Shown: positions 35,504-43,876, counted from the stretch's first letter. The stretch: 64,000 nt of DNA from JAQBDA01 sp963709875 (GCA_963709875.1 CAVPYB010000001.1:62001-126000), one strand, 5' to 3'. Notes: generated by a model from the sequence alone, not told the origin. Made by a program: numbers and translations.

Positions 35504-37885
35504 TCAATCTTCCAGCCATAAACTGAAATCCAGATCGCCAAGCGCCTGACACAGCGCCTCCCGGCTGCGGACGCCGAATTTAGACATTGCTTTGCTCAGA
35601 TGGCTGCGGATATTGGAGGTCGAGGTATCCAACTTCGTCGCCACGGAACGCGTCGTGCCTCCCTGACAGATCAGCGCCACCACCTGCCGCTGGCGTGGGG
35701 TCAGCGCGCCCCACTGCGTCAGCACTTCCAGGGCAGCGGCGCGCTCAGCCTGTTTGACTGCCAGCTTCTGCTCAGAATCATCCTCTACCGCCTCAAACGG
35801 CAGAGCGAAAGCCAGCTCTTCCTCGCCCGCCAGCCCGAAAGCCACACCAGGACCGGCGGCTTCGGGGGCGGAGGGTCTTATCGGCAGCGGCGCCGGCTTG
35901 GGCAGGGTCGGCAGGATCGAGGCCCGGTCGATCATCTTGTCCAGCCCGGGCGGCTCGAAAGGCGCTGGGGGCACATAGCCCACGAACACATCCCACGAGT
36001 TGACCAGGTGGGAGAGCGGGCGCAGGATGACGCCGATCTGCCCGGTCTCGAAGGTCAGCACGTAATCCCGCCCGTCTCCCATGCGCTCGACGCTGATCAC
36101 GGTGGCTTCGTGCGTCCAGCGCAGGTACTGGTTGACCGGCTGGTTGACCAATTTGACTTTCTTCTTCCCGGGTACGGGTCTGGCTACCTGGACCTGGGCC
36201 GAGCGGGTGAAAGAGTTGCTGCCGGCGTACTTCCAGGATGGCTCGCTCCCCTGGTCGGCCTTGCGCTTCTTCACCTTGCTGGGTCGGGCGGTGGTGGGTA
36301 CCAGCTCGATGCCAGCCAGCGGGCGGGCGATCTGCCAGGGGTTGGGCATGCGGTCTACCCAACCCAGCCACAGGATGCTGGCGCCGGGCTTGAAATCTGC
36401 CGCGCTCATGGGGCGTTTGAAATATGCCTGCTGCGGGTTTTGCTTCTGGGCATTCATATACCAGACAGGCTTAGAGGTCAGTCCGGCGCCGGGCTTATTG
36501 CCGCGCATGTGCTGGATGTGTTCGGCAATCTCGTTGCAAACCGCCCGGGTGACCACCAGCGAGAGGCTCAGCTCGTGCTGTTTGCGCCAGCCGGTGATAT
36601 CCTTGCGCTCCCAAAAGTCCATGATCTGGCGCCAGCGCTCGTGCTCTGAATCCCAGCGCTGCTTGCGTTCATCGAAGGTCAGCTCCTCCCAGTTCTCGTC
36701 CTTTACCTCTTCCAAGCGGAGCTCGGTGCGGCTGACGATCTCCTTCCATGCCCAGGGGGGTATCTGCGCCTTGCGCGCTTTAAGCTGGCTCAACACCTCC
36801 TGGCTGGGCAAATTCTGAACCTCCTCGACCACCTGGGCCGTCCTGTGCTTCAGCACGGCGGTTTTGCGGGTCACCGGGTTGGAGAGTGAGGTGAGCTGGA
36901 TATCGATCCGGCGATGCTCGCTGGATGGGCTGGACAGTTTCACCTTCTGCAGGTCGGCTGCCGCCTGCGTGCCGGCTTTTTCCAGCTCCACGGATTGGGC
37001 ACCCTGCACCTGAAGACGGACTTCTTCGATGCGGATGGCTTCCAGCAGGTCTTTGGGGTCGGCCCAGGAACCATGGGCGCTCTTATAGCGCATGCCCGAG
37101 AAGTGCACCACCATGTACTGCAGCCATTTCGGGAATCGTTTTGGCTCGGAGTCGAAGCGCTGCAGGATATCCGCCAGCAGCTGCTCGTGGGACTTGGCGG
37201 TCAGGTCGCGTTCGTATTTGAGCACCAGCCAGCGTACGGCAGCTTTGGAGTTGACCGCTCCGCTGGCGTCCAGCCTGGGGAAACGCTTCAGCTCGTCCGA
37301 TAACTCACGCGTGCGGAGGCGCAGGTCCTCCCCCTGTTTACGCAGCGCCTGGGTTTCGGTATCGAATGGCGCCAACTCTTTGTCGTAATCCTTCATCACC
37401 GTCGCCAGCTCGACCTGGGCGGCTTCAAAGGGGACGGTCACTTCCTGCAGCTCCCGGCTCCACTTCTCGTAAAAAGGGTGTTCCGGCGCGTGCTTGCGGT
37501 ACCAATCGACCTGCCCCTCGAGACGCCTTTTGGTAGAGCCAAGCCCGCGAATCTTGACCTCGAGGTTGATCTTGCGCTGTGCCAGCTGGCGTACCTTGGG
37601 GCTCCTGAGCGTCTCGCGATGTTTGACCTGCAGGGCTTTCAATGCGGCGTCGGTCTCCTGCTTTTTGATCTTTGCCAGTGACAATTCCGCTTCCACCCGT
37701 TTTACTTCATTGAGAAGCTCAGTTGCCAGACGCGGGTCAACGCTGGAGGTGAGCATCTGCTTGCACACGTCGATTTCATAATAGTAGAGCAGGAAGTCGC
37801 GCAGCTTTTTCTCCCGGAAGGGGTAGATGGTCTTGCGCAGGGTAGGGTTCTGCCATTGGTAGCGAATGGTGGGGTTGGATGCCAT
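35504..37885 (-). CDS. Large coiled-coil protein with C-terminal LuxR-type HTH
   Basis: 793 residues. The N-terminal 250 residues are long charged helices with coiled-coil character (EVKRVEAELSLAKIKKQETDAALKALQVKHRET). The middle part is Lys/Arg/Trp-rich and of no family that I recognise. The last 65 residues are a LuxR/GerE HTH: LTPRQRQVVALICQGGTTRSVATKLDTSTSNIRSHLSKAMSKFG. A LuxR HTH at the end of a large protein without a receiver or ATPase is unusual. An in-frame ATG at 37966 exists, but ATG 37885 has AGGGAG 6 bases upstream and a good promoter just before it. It is the first gene of the STAND/CHAT operon and could control it or be a module component. Confidence 0.8.
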   Translation of the reverse strand: MASNPTIRYQWQNPTLRKTIYPFREKKLRDFLLYYYEIDVCKQMLTSSVDPRLATELLNEVKRVEAELSLAKIKKQETDAALKALQVKHRETLRSPKVRQLAQRKINLEVKIRGLGSTKRRLEGQVDWYRKHAPEHPFYEKWSRELQEVTVPFEAAQVELATVMKDYDKELAPFDTETQALRKQGEDLRLRTRELSDELKRFPRLDASGAVNSKAAVRWLVLKYERDLTAKSHEQLLADILQRFDSEPKRFPKWLQYMVVHFSGMRYKSAHGSWADPKDLLEAIRIEEVRLQVQGAQSVELEKAGTQAAADLQKVKLSSPSSEHRRIDIQLTSLSNPVTRKTAVLKHRTAQVVEEVQNLPSQEVLSQLKARKAQIPPWAWKEIVSRTELRLEEVKDENWEELTFDERKQRWDSEHERWRQIMDFWERKDITGWRKQHELSLSLVVTRAVCNEIAEHIQHMRGNKPGAGLTSKPVWYMNAQKQNPQQAYFKRPMSAADFKPGASILWLGWVDRMPNPWQIARPLAGIELVPTTARPSKVKKRKADQGSEPSWKYAGSNSFTRSAQVQVARPVPGKKKVKLVNQPVNQYLRWTHEATVISVERMGDGRDYVLTFETGQIGVILRPLSHLVNSWDVFVGYVPPAPFEPPGLDKMIDRASILPTLPKPAPLPIRPSAPEAAGPGVAFGLAGEEELAFALPFEAVEDDSEQKLAVKQAERAAALEVLTQWGALTPRQRQVVALICQGGTTRSVATKLDTSTSNIRSHLSKAMSKFGVRSREALCQALGDLDFSLWLED

Positions 37886-37910
37886 AAATTTCTCCCTGGG
37901 ATAAAAGGAT

Positions 37911-37939
37911 ATTATAGACCATCGAAGTCTATCTAACAA
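37911..37939 (-). promoter_or_regulatory. Promoter of the LuxR-STAND-CHAT operon
   Basis: On the minus strand TTGTTA (37939-37934), a 17-bp spacer, and a perfect TATAAT (37916-37911), about 25 bases before the start codon. Confidence 0.72.
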
Positions 37940-38010
37940 CCCTCCATCGACGCCGGGCACATTCAATTGCGGCCGGTTAGGGCTGGCATTGCGGGTCCTG
38001 GTTAGCTACG

Positions 38011-38039
38011 AAAACTGCCCTGTTGGGGCAGCAGGGCAG
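38011..38039 (-). terminator. Terminator of tRNA-Leu
   Basis: On the minus strand CTGCCCTG (38039-38032) pairs with CAGGGCAG (38022-38015), followed by TTTT. Confidence 0.75.
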
Positions 38040-38067
38040 CAGAGTCCGGCGTGATATAATCGCCAGG

Positions 38068-38149
<82 letters not shown>

Positions 38150-38168
38150 ATGTTTATTTGCTGGAACA

Positions 38169-38197
38169 AGTATATCGAAATAATATTGCGCGGTCAA
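38169..38197 (-). promoter_or_regulatory. Promoter of tRNA-Leu
   Basis: On the minus strand TTGACC (38197-38192), a 17-bp spacer, and TATACT (38174-38169), about 20 bases before the tRNA 5' end. Confidence 0.85.
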
Positions 38198-38255
38198 GAT
38201 TACTTCTGGGGGTCCCCAGACCGATGACCGCGATGATTCGAGGAGTTGAGATACC

Positions 38256-39326
38256 GTGCGCCTGGGGATTATCGGCTTACCCCAATCTGGAAAAACTACC
38301 GTATTCAACGCACTGACACGTGGGGACAAACCCACCACGCTGGGCGGCAGCAGGTTCGAGGTCCACACCGCAGTGGTAGATGTGCCGGATGGGCGTGTCG
38401 AGAAGCTGGTAGAATTATTCGACCCCCGCAAGACGGCCTATGCCAAGGTGACCTATGCCGACATCGCTGGCTTGGATTCCGGAGCAAGCAAGAACGGCTT
38501 CTCCGGTGTGCTGCTCAACCAGCTATCCCAAATGGACGGGTTTTTGGAGGTGGTGCGCTGTTTCGAGAGTCCCGTGGTGCCGCACCCGCTGGGCGAGGTC
38601 GACCCCTGCCGGGATATCGATATCCTGGATGCAGAGCTGCTGCTCCAGGATTTGATCACCGTAGAGCGCCGGCTGGAGCGGCTGTCTGGCGAGCGGGTCA
38701 GAGGCGGCGGACGCGAGAAACCGCTCATAGAACGCGAAGTCAAGTTATTTGAGAAACTGCAGGCAGTCCTCTCCGCTGAAAAGCCACTGCGGGATATCGA
38801 GCTCAGCCTGGAAGAAGAAAAAGTGCTCTCCGGCTATGGCTTCCTGACCCGCAAGCCGATCCTGCTGCTGTTGAACGTATCCGACGGGCAAACCCCGCCT
38901 GATGTGACCTGCCCGTACCAGCACTGCAGTGTGGCGCTGCTGCAAGGCCGCCTGGAGATGGAGATCGTCCAGCTTGATCCCGAGGAAGCCGCCCTGTTCT
39001 TGATGGAATACGGCATCGAAGAGCCCGGTCTGGATAAAGTCATTCACCTTTCTTACGACCTGCTCGGTCTGCACTCCTTCTTCACAGTGGGGGAAGACGA
39101 GGTGCGCGCCTGGACGGTACGCAGGGGTGCCACGGCATTCGAGGCGGCAGGTGCGATCCATACCGACCTGCAGAAAGGCTTCATCCGCGCTGAAGTAGTC
39201 GCCTACCAGGATTTGATCGCCCTGGGGAGCATGAGCGAAGCGCGTGCCAAAGGCCGCCTGCGTCTGGAGGGCAAGGAATATATCCTGCAGGATGGCGAGA
39301 TCATGCACGTGCGCTTCAACCTTTGA
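38256..39326 (+). CDS. ychF: YchF/OLA1-family GTPase
   Basis: 356 residues. The G1 motif is GLPQSGKTT (7-15), G2/G3 lie around KVTYADIAGLDSGAS, and the G4-like NVSD in LLLLNVSDGQ. The C-terminal TGS domain follows (LHSFFTVGEDEVRAWTVRRGATAFEAAGAIHTDLQKGFIRAEVVAYQDL). YchF proteins are ribosome-associated and often prefer ATP because the usual NKxD is altered; here NVSD also lacks the Lys. Translation starts at GTG 38256 with AGGAG at 38241-38245. The gene appears monocistronic. Confidence 0.95.
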   Translation: MRLGIIGLPQSGKTTVFNALTRGDKPTTLGGSRFEVHTAVVDVPDGRVEKLVELFDPRKTAYAKVTYADIAGLDSGASKNGFSGVLLNQLSQMDGFLEVVRCFESPVVPHPLGEVDPCRDIDILDAELLLQDLITVERRLERLSGERVRGGGREKPLIEREVKLFEKLQAVLSAEKPLRDIELSLEEEKVLSGYGFLTRKPILLLLNVSDGQTPPDVTCPYQHCSVALLQGRLEMEIVQLDPEEAALFLMEYGIEEPGLDKVIHLSYDLLGLHSFFTVGEDEVRAWTVRRGATAFEAAGAIHTDLQKGFIRAEVVAYQDLIALGSMSEARAKGRLRLEGKEYILQDGEIMHVRFNL

Positions 39327-39352
39327 GATCCCTGGCGAGTATAATGCTTAAA

Positions 39353-39451
39353 AGAGAATCGAGAGTGGAGAACGGAGAAGTGTTCTTGCTTCGCCTCTCC
39401 CCAACCTCGTTTCCCGTACTATGCCTCACCATTCTCGCCTCTCGATTCTCT
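39353..39451. repeat. Inverted repeat (13-bp arms, 73-base loop) between ychF and pepF
   Basis: AGAGAATCGAGAG (39353-39365) is exactly inverted at 39439-39451. The arms sit in purine-rich and pyrimidine-rich tracts that resemble the flanks of the four-helix-bundle insert at 9.5-10.1 kb (shared AGAGAATGGTGA and AGAGAGTAGAGAAT words). Confidence 0.75.
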
Positions 39452-39484
39452 ACTCTCTATACCCTACCATAAAGGACACGCATA

Positions 39485-41260
39485 ATGACACTACCCTACA
39501 CCCAAACCCGCTGGAGCCTGGATGACCTGTTCACCGCCCAGGATTCGCCGCAGATGCAGGCCGCCTTTGACGATCTGGATGCCCTGGTGGCAGCCTTCGA
39601 GGACAACCGCGAGGCGCTCTCCGGCGATATGTCCACCGCCGAGATGATGGAGATCGTGCGCCAGCTCGAAGCGATCATGCACCTGGCATACCGTATCTAC
39701 GGCTTCGCCTCGCTGGCTTTCTCGGCAGATACCCAGGACCAGGCTGCCCAGTCCTTCCTTGGTCGTGTGGAGCAAACCATGGCTCACATCCAGAACCGGA
39801 CGCTGTTCTTCAGCCTGTGGTGGAAAGGTCTGGAAGAAGAGCCCGCAGCTCGCCTCATGCAGGGCACCGGCGATTACCGCTACTGGCTGGAAGAGATGCG
39901 CCATTTCAAGCCGCACACCCTGAGCGAAGCCGAGGAGAAGATCGTCAATATCAAGGATGTGACCGGCGTCAGCGCCATGCACAACCTGTACGACTCGATC
40001 ACCAACCGCTATGTCTTCAAAGTCGAGGTGGATGGCGAGGTCAAAGAGCTGACCCGCGGCGAGCTGATGGTGCACGTCCGCAGCCACGACCCCGACCTGC
40101 GCGCCCGCGCTTACCAGGAGCTGTACCGGGTGTACGGCGACGATGGACCGATCCTGGGGCAGATGTACCAGACCCTGGTGCGCGACTGGCACAATGAGCA
40201 GGTGGATCTGCGCCATTATTCCAGCCCGATCTCAGCCCGCAACCTGGTCAACGACATCCCCGACGAGGTGGTGGATACCCTGCTGGATGTCTGCCAGCAC
40301 AATGCGCCGCTCTTCCAGCGCTTCTTCCGCCTAAAGGCACGCTGGCTGAACATGGAGCGCATGCGCCGCTACGATGTCTACGCCCCGGTCGCCAAATCGG
40401 ATAAGACCTATTCGTACGACGAAGCCGCCGGGATGGTGCTGGATTCGTTCGAGCAGTTCGATCCCAATGTCGCCAACCTGGCGCAGCGTGTCTTCGACGA
40501 AGACCATCTGGACAGCGAAGTGCGCAAGGGCAAGCGCGGCGGCGCCTTCTGCGCCGGGATCACCAACGATATGACCCCCTGGGTGCTGGTCAACTACCAG
40601 GGACGCCCGGACGATGTCGCCACCCTGGCGCACGAGCTGGGGCATGCCATCCATGCCATGCTGGCCTCACACCACAGCCTGTTCACCTACCATTCCTCCC
40701 TGCCGCTGGCGGAGACCGCCTCCACCTTCGGCGAGATGATGCTGATCGACCGGCTGCTGGCGGAGGAGAGCGACGAGGCCGTGCGCCGGGACCTGCTCTT
40801 CCGCCAGGTGGATGATGCCTATGCCACCATCATGCGCCAGGCCTTCTTTGCCTTGTTCGAGCGCCAGGCGCACGAGATGGTGCAGGCAGGGGCTTCGGTG
40901 GACGAGCTTTCAGACGCCTATATGGAGAACCTGCGCCTGCAGTTCGGCGATGCGGTGGAGCTCAGCGACGAGTTCCGCTGGGAATGGGTCTCCATCCCGC
41001 ATATCTATCAGGTGCCGTTCTATGTGTACGCCTACACCTTCGGGCAGCTGCTGGTGCTCTCGCTTTACCAGCAGTTCAAAGCCGAGGGCGAGGCCTTCAA
41101 ACCGCGCTATCTCAAGATCCTGTCTGCCGGCGGCTCCGAAGCGCCGGCGAGCATCCTCTCCGAGGCCGGGATCGATATCTACAGCGACGAGTTCTGGCAG
41201 GGCGGCTTCGATGTCATCGCCGCGCTGCTGGACCAGCTTGAAGCCATCCCGGTTAACTAG
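39485..41260 (+). CDS. pepF: Oligoendopeptidase F, M3 family
   Basis: 591 residues, the family length. The zinc motif is HELGHAIH with His383, Glu384 and His387; the third ligand Glu lies in the following ETASTFGEMM segment. The C-terminal FRWEWVSIPHIYQVPFYVYAYTFGQLL block with His and Tyr residues for substrate binding is typical of PepF. It cleaves medium-size peptides in the cytoplasm. No good ribosome-binding site is seen (AAAGGA near 39471). It stands alone between two repeat elements. Confidence 0.96.
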   Translation: MTLPYTQTRWSLDDLFTAQDSPQMQAAFDDLDALVAAFEDNREALSGDMSTAEMMEIVRQLEAIMHLAYRIYGFASLAFSADTQDQAAQSFLGRVEQTMAHIQNRTLFFSLWWKGLEEEPAARLMQGTGDYRYWLEEMRHFKPHTLSEAEEKIVNIKDVTGVSAMHNLYDSITNRYVFKVEVDGEVKELTRGELMVHVRSHDPDLRARAYQELYRVYGDDGPILGQMYQTLVRDWHNEQVDLRHYSSPISARNLVNDIPDEVVDTLLDVCQHNAPLFQRFFRLKARWLNMERMRRYDVYAPVAKSDKTYSYDEAAGMVLDSFEQFDPNVANLAQRVFDEDHLDSEVRKGKRGGAFCAGITNDMTPWVLVNYQGRPDDVATLAHELGHAIHAMLASHHSLFTYHSSLPLAETASTFGEMMLIDRLLAEESDEAVRRDLLFRQVDDAYATIMRQAFFALFERQAHEMVQAGASVDELSDAYMENLRLQFGDAVELSDEFRWEWVSIPHIYQVPFYVYAYTFGQLLVLSLYQQFKAEGEAFKPRYLKILSAGGSEAPASILSEAGIDIYSDEFWQGGFDVIAALLDQLEAIPVN

Positions 41261-41285
41261 GATGATTGAGCAATCACCCATTTTT

Positions 41286-41456
41286 TACCGCTAAGGCGCG
41301 AAGAACGCAAAGTATTTAAGAAGTTACGCAGTATACGGGGTAATCGGGGGTGTTTTGGCGGGTACAGCCCGCCAAAACACCCCCAACCCTCCCCCAAGTG
41401 CGTAAGTCCTATTAATATTAAGATGTTCTTGGCGAACTTTGCGTCTTTGCGGTTAA
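41286..41456. mobile_element. MITE-like element with nested inverted repeats
   Basis: The outer arms (from 41286, ACCGCTAAGGCGCGAAG..., and, inverted, up to 41456, ACCGCAAAGACGCAAAG...) match at about 20 of 26 positions. Inside are a second inverted pair, TTACGCA/TGCGTAA (41324-41330 and 41399-41405), and a central 17-bp perfect hairpin (41346-41362 with 41368-41384). It has no coding capacity. The central arm is related to the hairpin at 547-583. Confidence 0.65.
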
Positions 41457-41475
41457 GGATCTATCAGGTATTCTA

Positions 41476-42128
41476 TTGAAAGAGTTCCCCACCGAACTTC
41501 AGGCAGCATTTAATACCGTAGGCGCAGCGCTGGAAGGGCGCCGGGATGAGCTGAACCGGCTAGACGAGCTCAATGGCGACCACGGCGACCATATGGTCGA
41601 GATTTTCCACTTAGCTGCCCAGGCAGCGGGTGAAGGGGAGAGCAGCTCTTTGTCGGACGCCATGCAGCGCGCTCAGCGCGCTGTTGAGCGCGCGCGCTGA
41701 GAATGGCTCGGCACAGGTCTACGCGCGCGGCCTTTCCTTGCTGGCAACCCATTTCGAGCAGCGACAGATCGAGATGGAAGATCTGCTAATGCTGGTGCGG
41801 AAACAGCTAAGCGCAGACAAAAGCGATGAGCAAGGCGAGTCGGACCGCGCCGGCGATGTGACCAAGGCGCTGTTGAACGCCCTGGCTGAGTGGGAGAAAG
41901 TCGAGGACAGCCTGGCAGAGGGCGCGGCGGGCAAGTCCAGCGGGCTGGATATGGGCTACCTGTTCGGGGTGGGTATGGCTTACCTGCAGGCCAAGCAGAA
42001 GGGCGGCGACCGGCTGGACGTGCTCAGCGAGACGGTGGTCTCCGCCAGCCCATTGGGCAAACTGCCTCACCGCCACGCCTCGGGCGTGATCGCCGTGCGC
42101 GGCGCTGCTGGAAGCGCTGCAAGGCTGA
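41476..42128 (+). CDS. DhaL/DAK2-like domain protein, frame interrupted twice
   Basis: About 216 residues in three frames. Early on is LDELNGDHGDHMVEIFHLA, resembling the nucleotide/metal-binding DxxxGDGDHG motif of DhaL-type dihydroxyacetone kinase subunits, in altered form. Later come ENGSAQVYARGLSLLATHF and, near the end, KSSGLDMGYLFGVGMAYLQAKQKGGDRLDVLSETV. The natural end is probably the TGA at 42126-42128 in the third frame (VRALLEALQG). Breaks are at about 41688-41697, in a GC-alternating run, and about 42101. Translation seems to begin at TTG 41476 with AGGT 6 bases upstream. The role is unknown; it could bind a sugar or fatty acid kinase partner. Confidence 0.6.
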
Positions 42129-42164
42129 CTCCCCAGCGCGCTCAAGGAACTTTTGATGTATAAT

Positions 42165-42285
42165 CAGGCTATCAAGTCCCCTATTCCATCTTAACCACAG
42201 ATATGTCCGCCCCTGATGTGCGGACCCGTGTGGAAAGGGGACACCGCCCCCGCCAATCACCTGGTTGGCGGGGGCGGTCTTTAAG
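42165..42285 (+). ncRNA. Candidate structured RNA with its own -10 box and terminator
   Basis: TATAAT at 42159-42164 is followed by a gene-free stretch that can fold well: TCCCCTATTCCA (42177-42188) pairs with TGGAAAGGGGA (42231-42241) over 11 bp with one bulged A, enclosing a GTCCGC/GCGGAC hairpin (42205-42225). A strong terminator closes it at 42243-42282. No known RNA family fits to my knowledge. The downstream gene is on the other strand, so this would be a free-standing small RNA rather than a leader. Confidence 0.45.
42243..42282 (+). terminator. Strong intrinsic terminator
   Basis: A 14-bp perfect stem (42243-42256 with 42265-42278), loop of 8, followed by CTTT. It could also close the DhaL-like transcript. 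Confidence 0.85.
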
Positions 42286-42332
42286 TTGAGCGGATTTGGC
42301 GTGGCATATGGATGCAGGTGGGTGCAGGCTGT

Positions 42333-42779
42333 TCACACGCGATGTCCCTGGCGGTAGGCCCAGGCCCAGGCTGCCGTAAAAGCCAGCAGGATAACCAGGA
42401 AAACATAACCGATAACAGGCATGGGGCGCTCCAGGAGGAAGAAGGCTGCTATGAAAGCCAGCGAGCCTAATGCACAGTAAACCAACTCGAGCTGCACGAT
42501 CAGGGCGACCTGTCCCCATGAGTTCGCTCGCCACCCGAGATAGCTGGAAAATGCCAACGCCAGGAGTGCTGCTCCCAGCAGGCGTGTAATTACCGGATCA
42601 ACAAAGATAGTGCCGGGGACAGATAATTGAGAGTTAGGCACCGGCACACTTGCCGGCACCCAGCCGAGCAAAGTTAAAGAACGCCCGGGGATCAAGAAGA
42701 TGAATACACCCAGTAAGAAACCAATGATCAGATGTACCAGGAAAGTGGTGCGTAAAAACGAAGAAATTGGCTTATCCAT
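42333..42779 (-). CDS. Small four-helix membrane protein of unknown function
   Basis: 148 residues with four predicted membrane helices: LVHLIIGFLLGVFIFLI, ITRLLGAALLALAFSSYLG, VALIVQLELVYCALGSLAFIAAFFLL and VIGYVFLVILLAFTAAWAWAY. The N-terminus is short and cytoplasmic. A GGAGGT stretch lies just upstream of the start codon. The LLGAALLALAFSSYLGWRAN pattern is similar to small integral proteins seen widely in Actinobacteria and Chloroflexota, whose role is unknown. Confidence 0.75.
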   Translation of the reverse strand: MDKPISSFLRTTFLVHLIIGFLLGVFIFLIPGRSLTLLGWVPASVPVPNSQLSVPGTIFVDPVITRLLGAALLALAFSSYLGWRANSWGQVALIVQLELVYCALGSLAFIAAFFLLERPMPVIGYVFLVILLAFTAAWAWAYRQGHRV

Positions 42780-42906
42780 TGCATGACCTCCATTATGAAA
42801 ATACCGAAATCATGAAACGCCACAGGCTTGCAGCCACACAACTGTAAATTCATTATCGCGAAGAAGGCGGTAAAAGTAAAGATCTCCCCGGTTGGGACTT
42901 TGATCG

Positions 42907-43274
42907 ATGATTTTTTTGCTCATCGCTGTTGTGTGGGTCGCACTGTGGTTCAACAGCGCGCAGTCGCACCTGGACCGGCAGATCGCGGAGGACAGCCGTC
43001 GGGAGGAGGCGCTGCAATCCCACATCGGGCGTATGGAGTACCTGGTCCTCGAGCAAGATCTGCGTAACGCCGGCCTCGACTCGGAAGCCAGCATCCTGGC
43101 GCGGCGTTTACCACCACAGCGCTGCGCGAGCTGGACGGCAGGCGCAAGGGGGCAGTGCTGCTGTTCCTGGTGGAAGCCGCCATGGGGAAAGATGTAACCA
43201 GTAGAAGCTGTTTATCCCTGGACAACCAATGGACTGCTGGTAGTTGCGCTTTGGGAATATACTGGATAAAATGA
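42907..43274 (+). pseudogene. Membrane protein fragment with pentapeptide-protein-like segment, frame interrupted
   Basis: The first frame gives a membrane helix and a charged helix (MIFLLIAVVWVALWFNSAQSHLDRQIAEDSRREEALQSHI...AGLDSEASILARR). After about 43105 the third frame gives TALRELDGRRKGAVLLFLVEAAMGKDV and ends at 43274. That second segment strongly resembles the LRxLDgxRKgxllxFLyEa stretch that precedes pentapeptide repeats in some membrane-anchored proteins, but no repeats follow. It is therefore either a truncated remnant or a gene hit by an indel. Confidence in a functional product is low. Confidence 0.45.
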
Positions 43275-43294
43275 TTTATACGGTAGGAGGTAAT

Positions 43295-43654
43295 ATGAGG
43301 CAGGCGAGGAACATATTCTGGATCGTTTTTGCCCTATCGATCTTATTCATTTGTGGAGTGACTCTTTTACTTGGTGCACTGGGTGGTGTGGAACCGGAAG
43401 GACCGGAGCCAGATAGAGAAAACATGCTGGTGTGGGTGCCGCTTGTTACGGCGATCGTTTCATTGATCGGTGCAGTAGTGACGACGATCGGCACGATCAG
43501 GAAAGACAGGCTGGAGACGAGAAAAGCTGAACTTGAGCTAGAGGAGCGAAAGCTCGAGCTCGAAAAGAAAAGGCTGGATGCGGAAATTGAGATCGCAAAA
43601 AAGCAGCGCCAGCTGGACGAGTTACAAAAGAGAGACCAGCAAGGCGGGGGATAA
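43295..43654 (+). CDS. Small membrane protein with C-terminal coiled coil
   Basis: 119 residues. Two membrane helices (NIFWIVFALSILFICGVTLLLGAL and VWVPLVTAIVSLIGAVVTTIGTI) with a short acidic loop between them. A strongly charged coiled coil follows (TRKAELELEERKLELEKKRLDAEIEIAKKQRQLDEL). AGGAGGT at 43285-43291 supports ATG 43295 rather than the in-frame ATG 43271. A hairpin-like pattern suggests oligomerisation in the cytoplasm. Function unknown; it may be linked to the preceding fragment. Confidence 0.75.
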   Translation: MRQARNIFWIVFALSILFICGVTLLLGALGGVEPEGPEPDRENMLVWVPLVTAIVSLIGAVVTTIGTIRKDRLETRKAELELEERKLELEKKRLDAEIEIAKKQRQLDELQKRDQQGGG

Positions 43655-43712
43655 TCAGACGCGGCATTAATCCGAATATCAGTATCTGGAGGGGAGCGCG
43701 CTTGACTTCTGA

Positions 43713-43740
43713 GGCTGCCGGTATGCTTGCAGGCAGCCTT
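43713..43740 (+). terminator. Hairpin after the coiled-coil membrane gene
   Basis: AGGCTGCC pairs with GGCAGCCT around a loop of about 12, followed by TGCTGCTTATTT. Two further features lie in the 340-base gap before the next gene: a CGGGAGG/CCTCCCG hairpin at 43779-43801 and a possible promoter. Confidence 0.55.
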
Positions 43741-43849
43741 GCTGCTTATTTGGGGTCAGAGCGTTCTCGGGTGTGCTTTGCGGGAGGTGGTCCGCCTCCC
43801 GTTTCGCCTGCTGCCGTACGAAATATGTGACACTTTGCGAATATATTCA

Positions 43850-43876
43850 TTGTAATCGCACAAAATATGGTATAAA
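43850..43876 (+). promoter_or_regulatory. Possible promoter of the surface lipoprotein gene
   Basis: TTGTAA (43850-43855), a 15-bp spacer and TATAAA (43871-43876), followed by a leader of about 110 bases. Confidence 0.4.

Noticed and set aside
29483..37966. Prophage or integrated plasmid
   Set aside because: No integrase, att duplication, capsid, terminase or replication gene is seen around the CHAT/STAND module.
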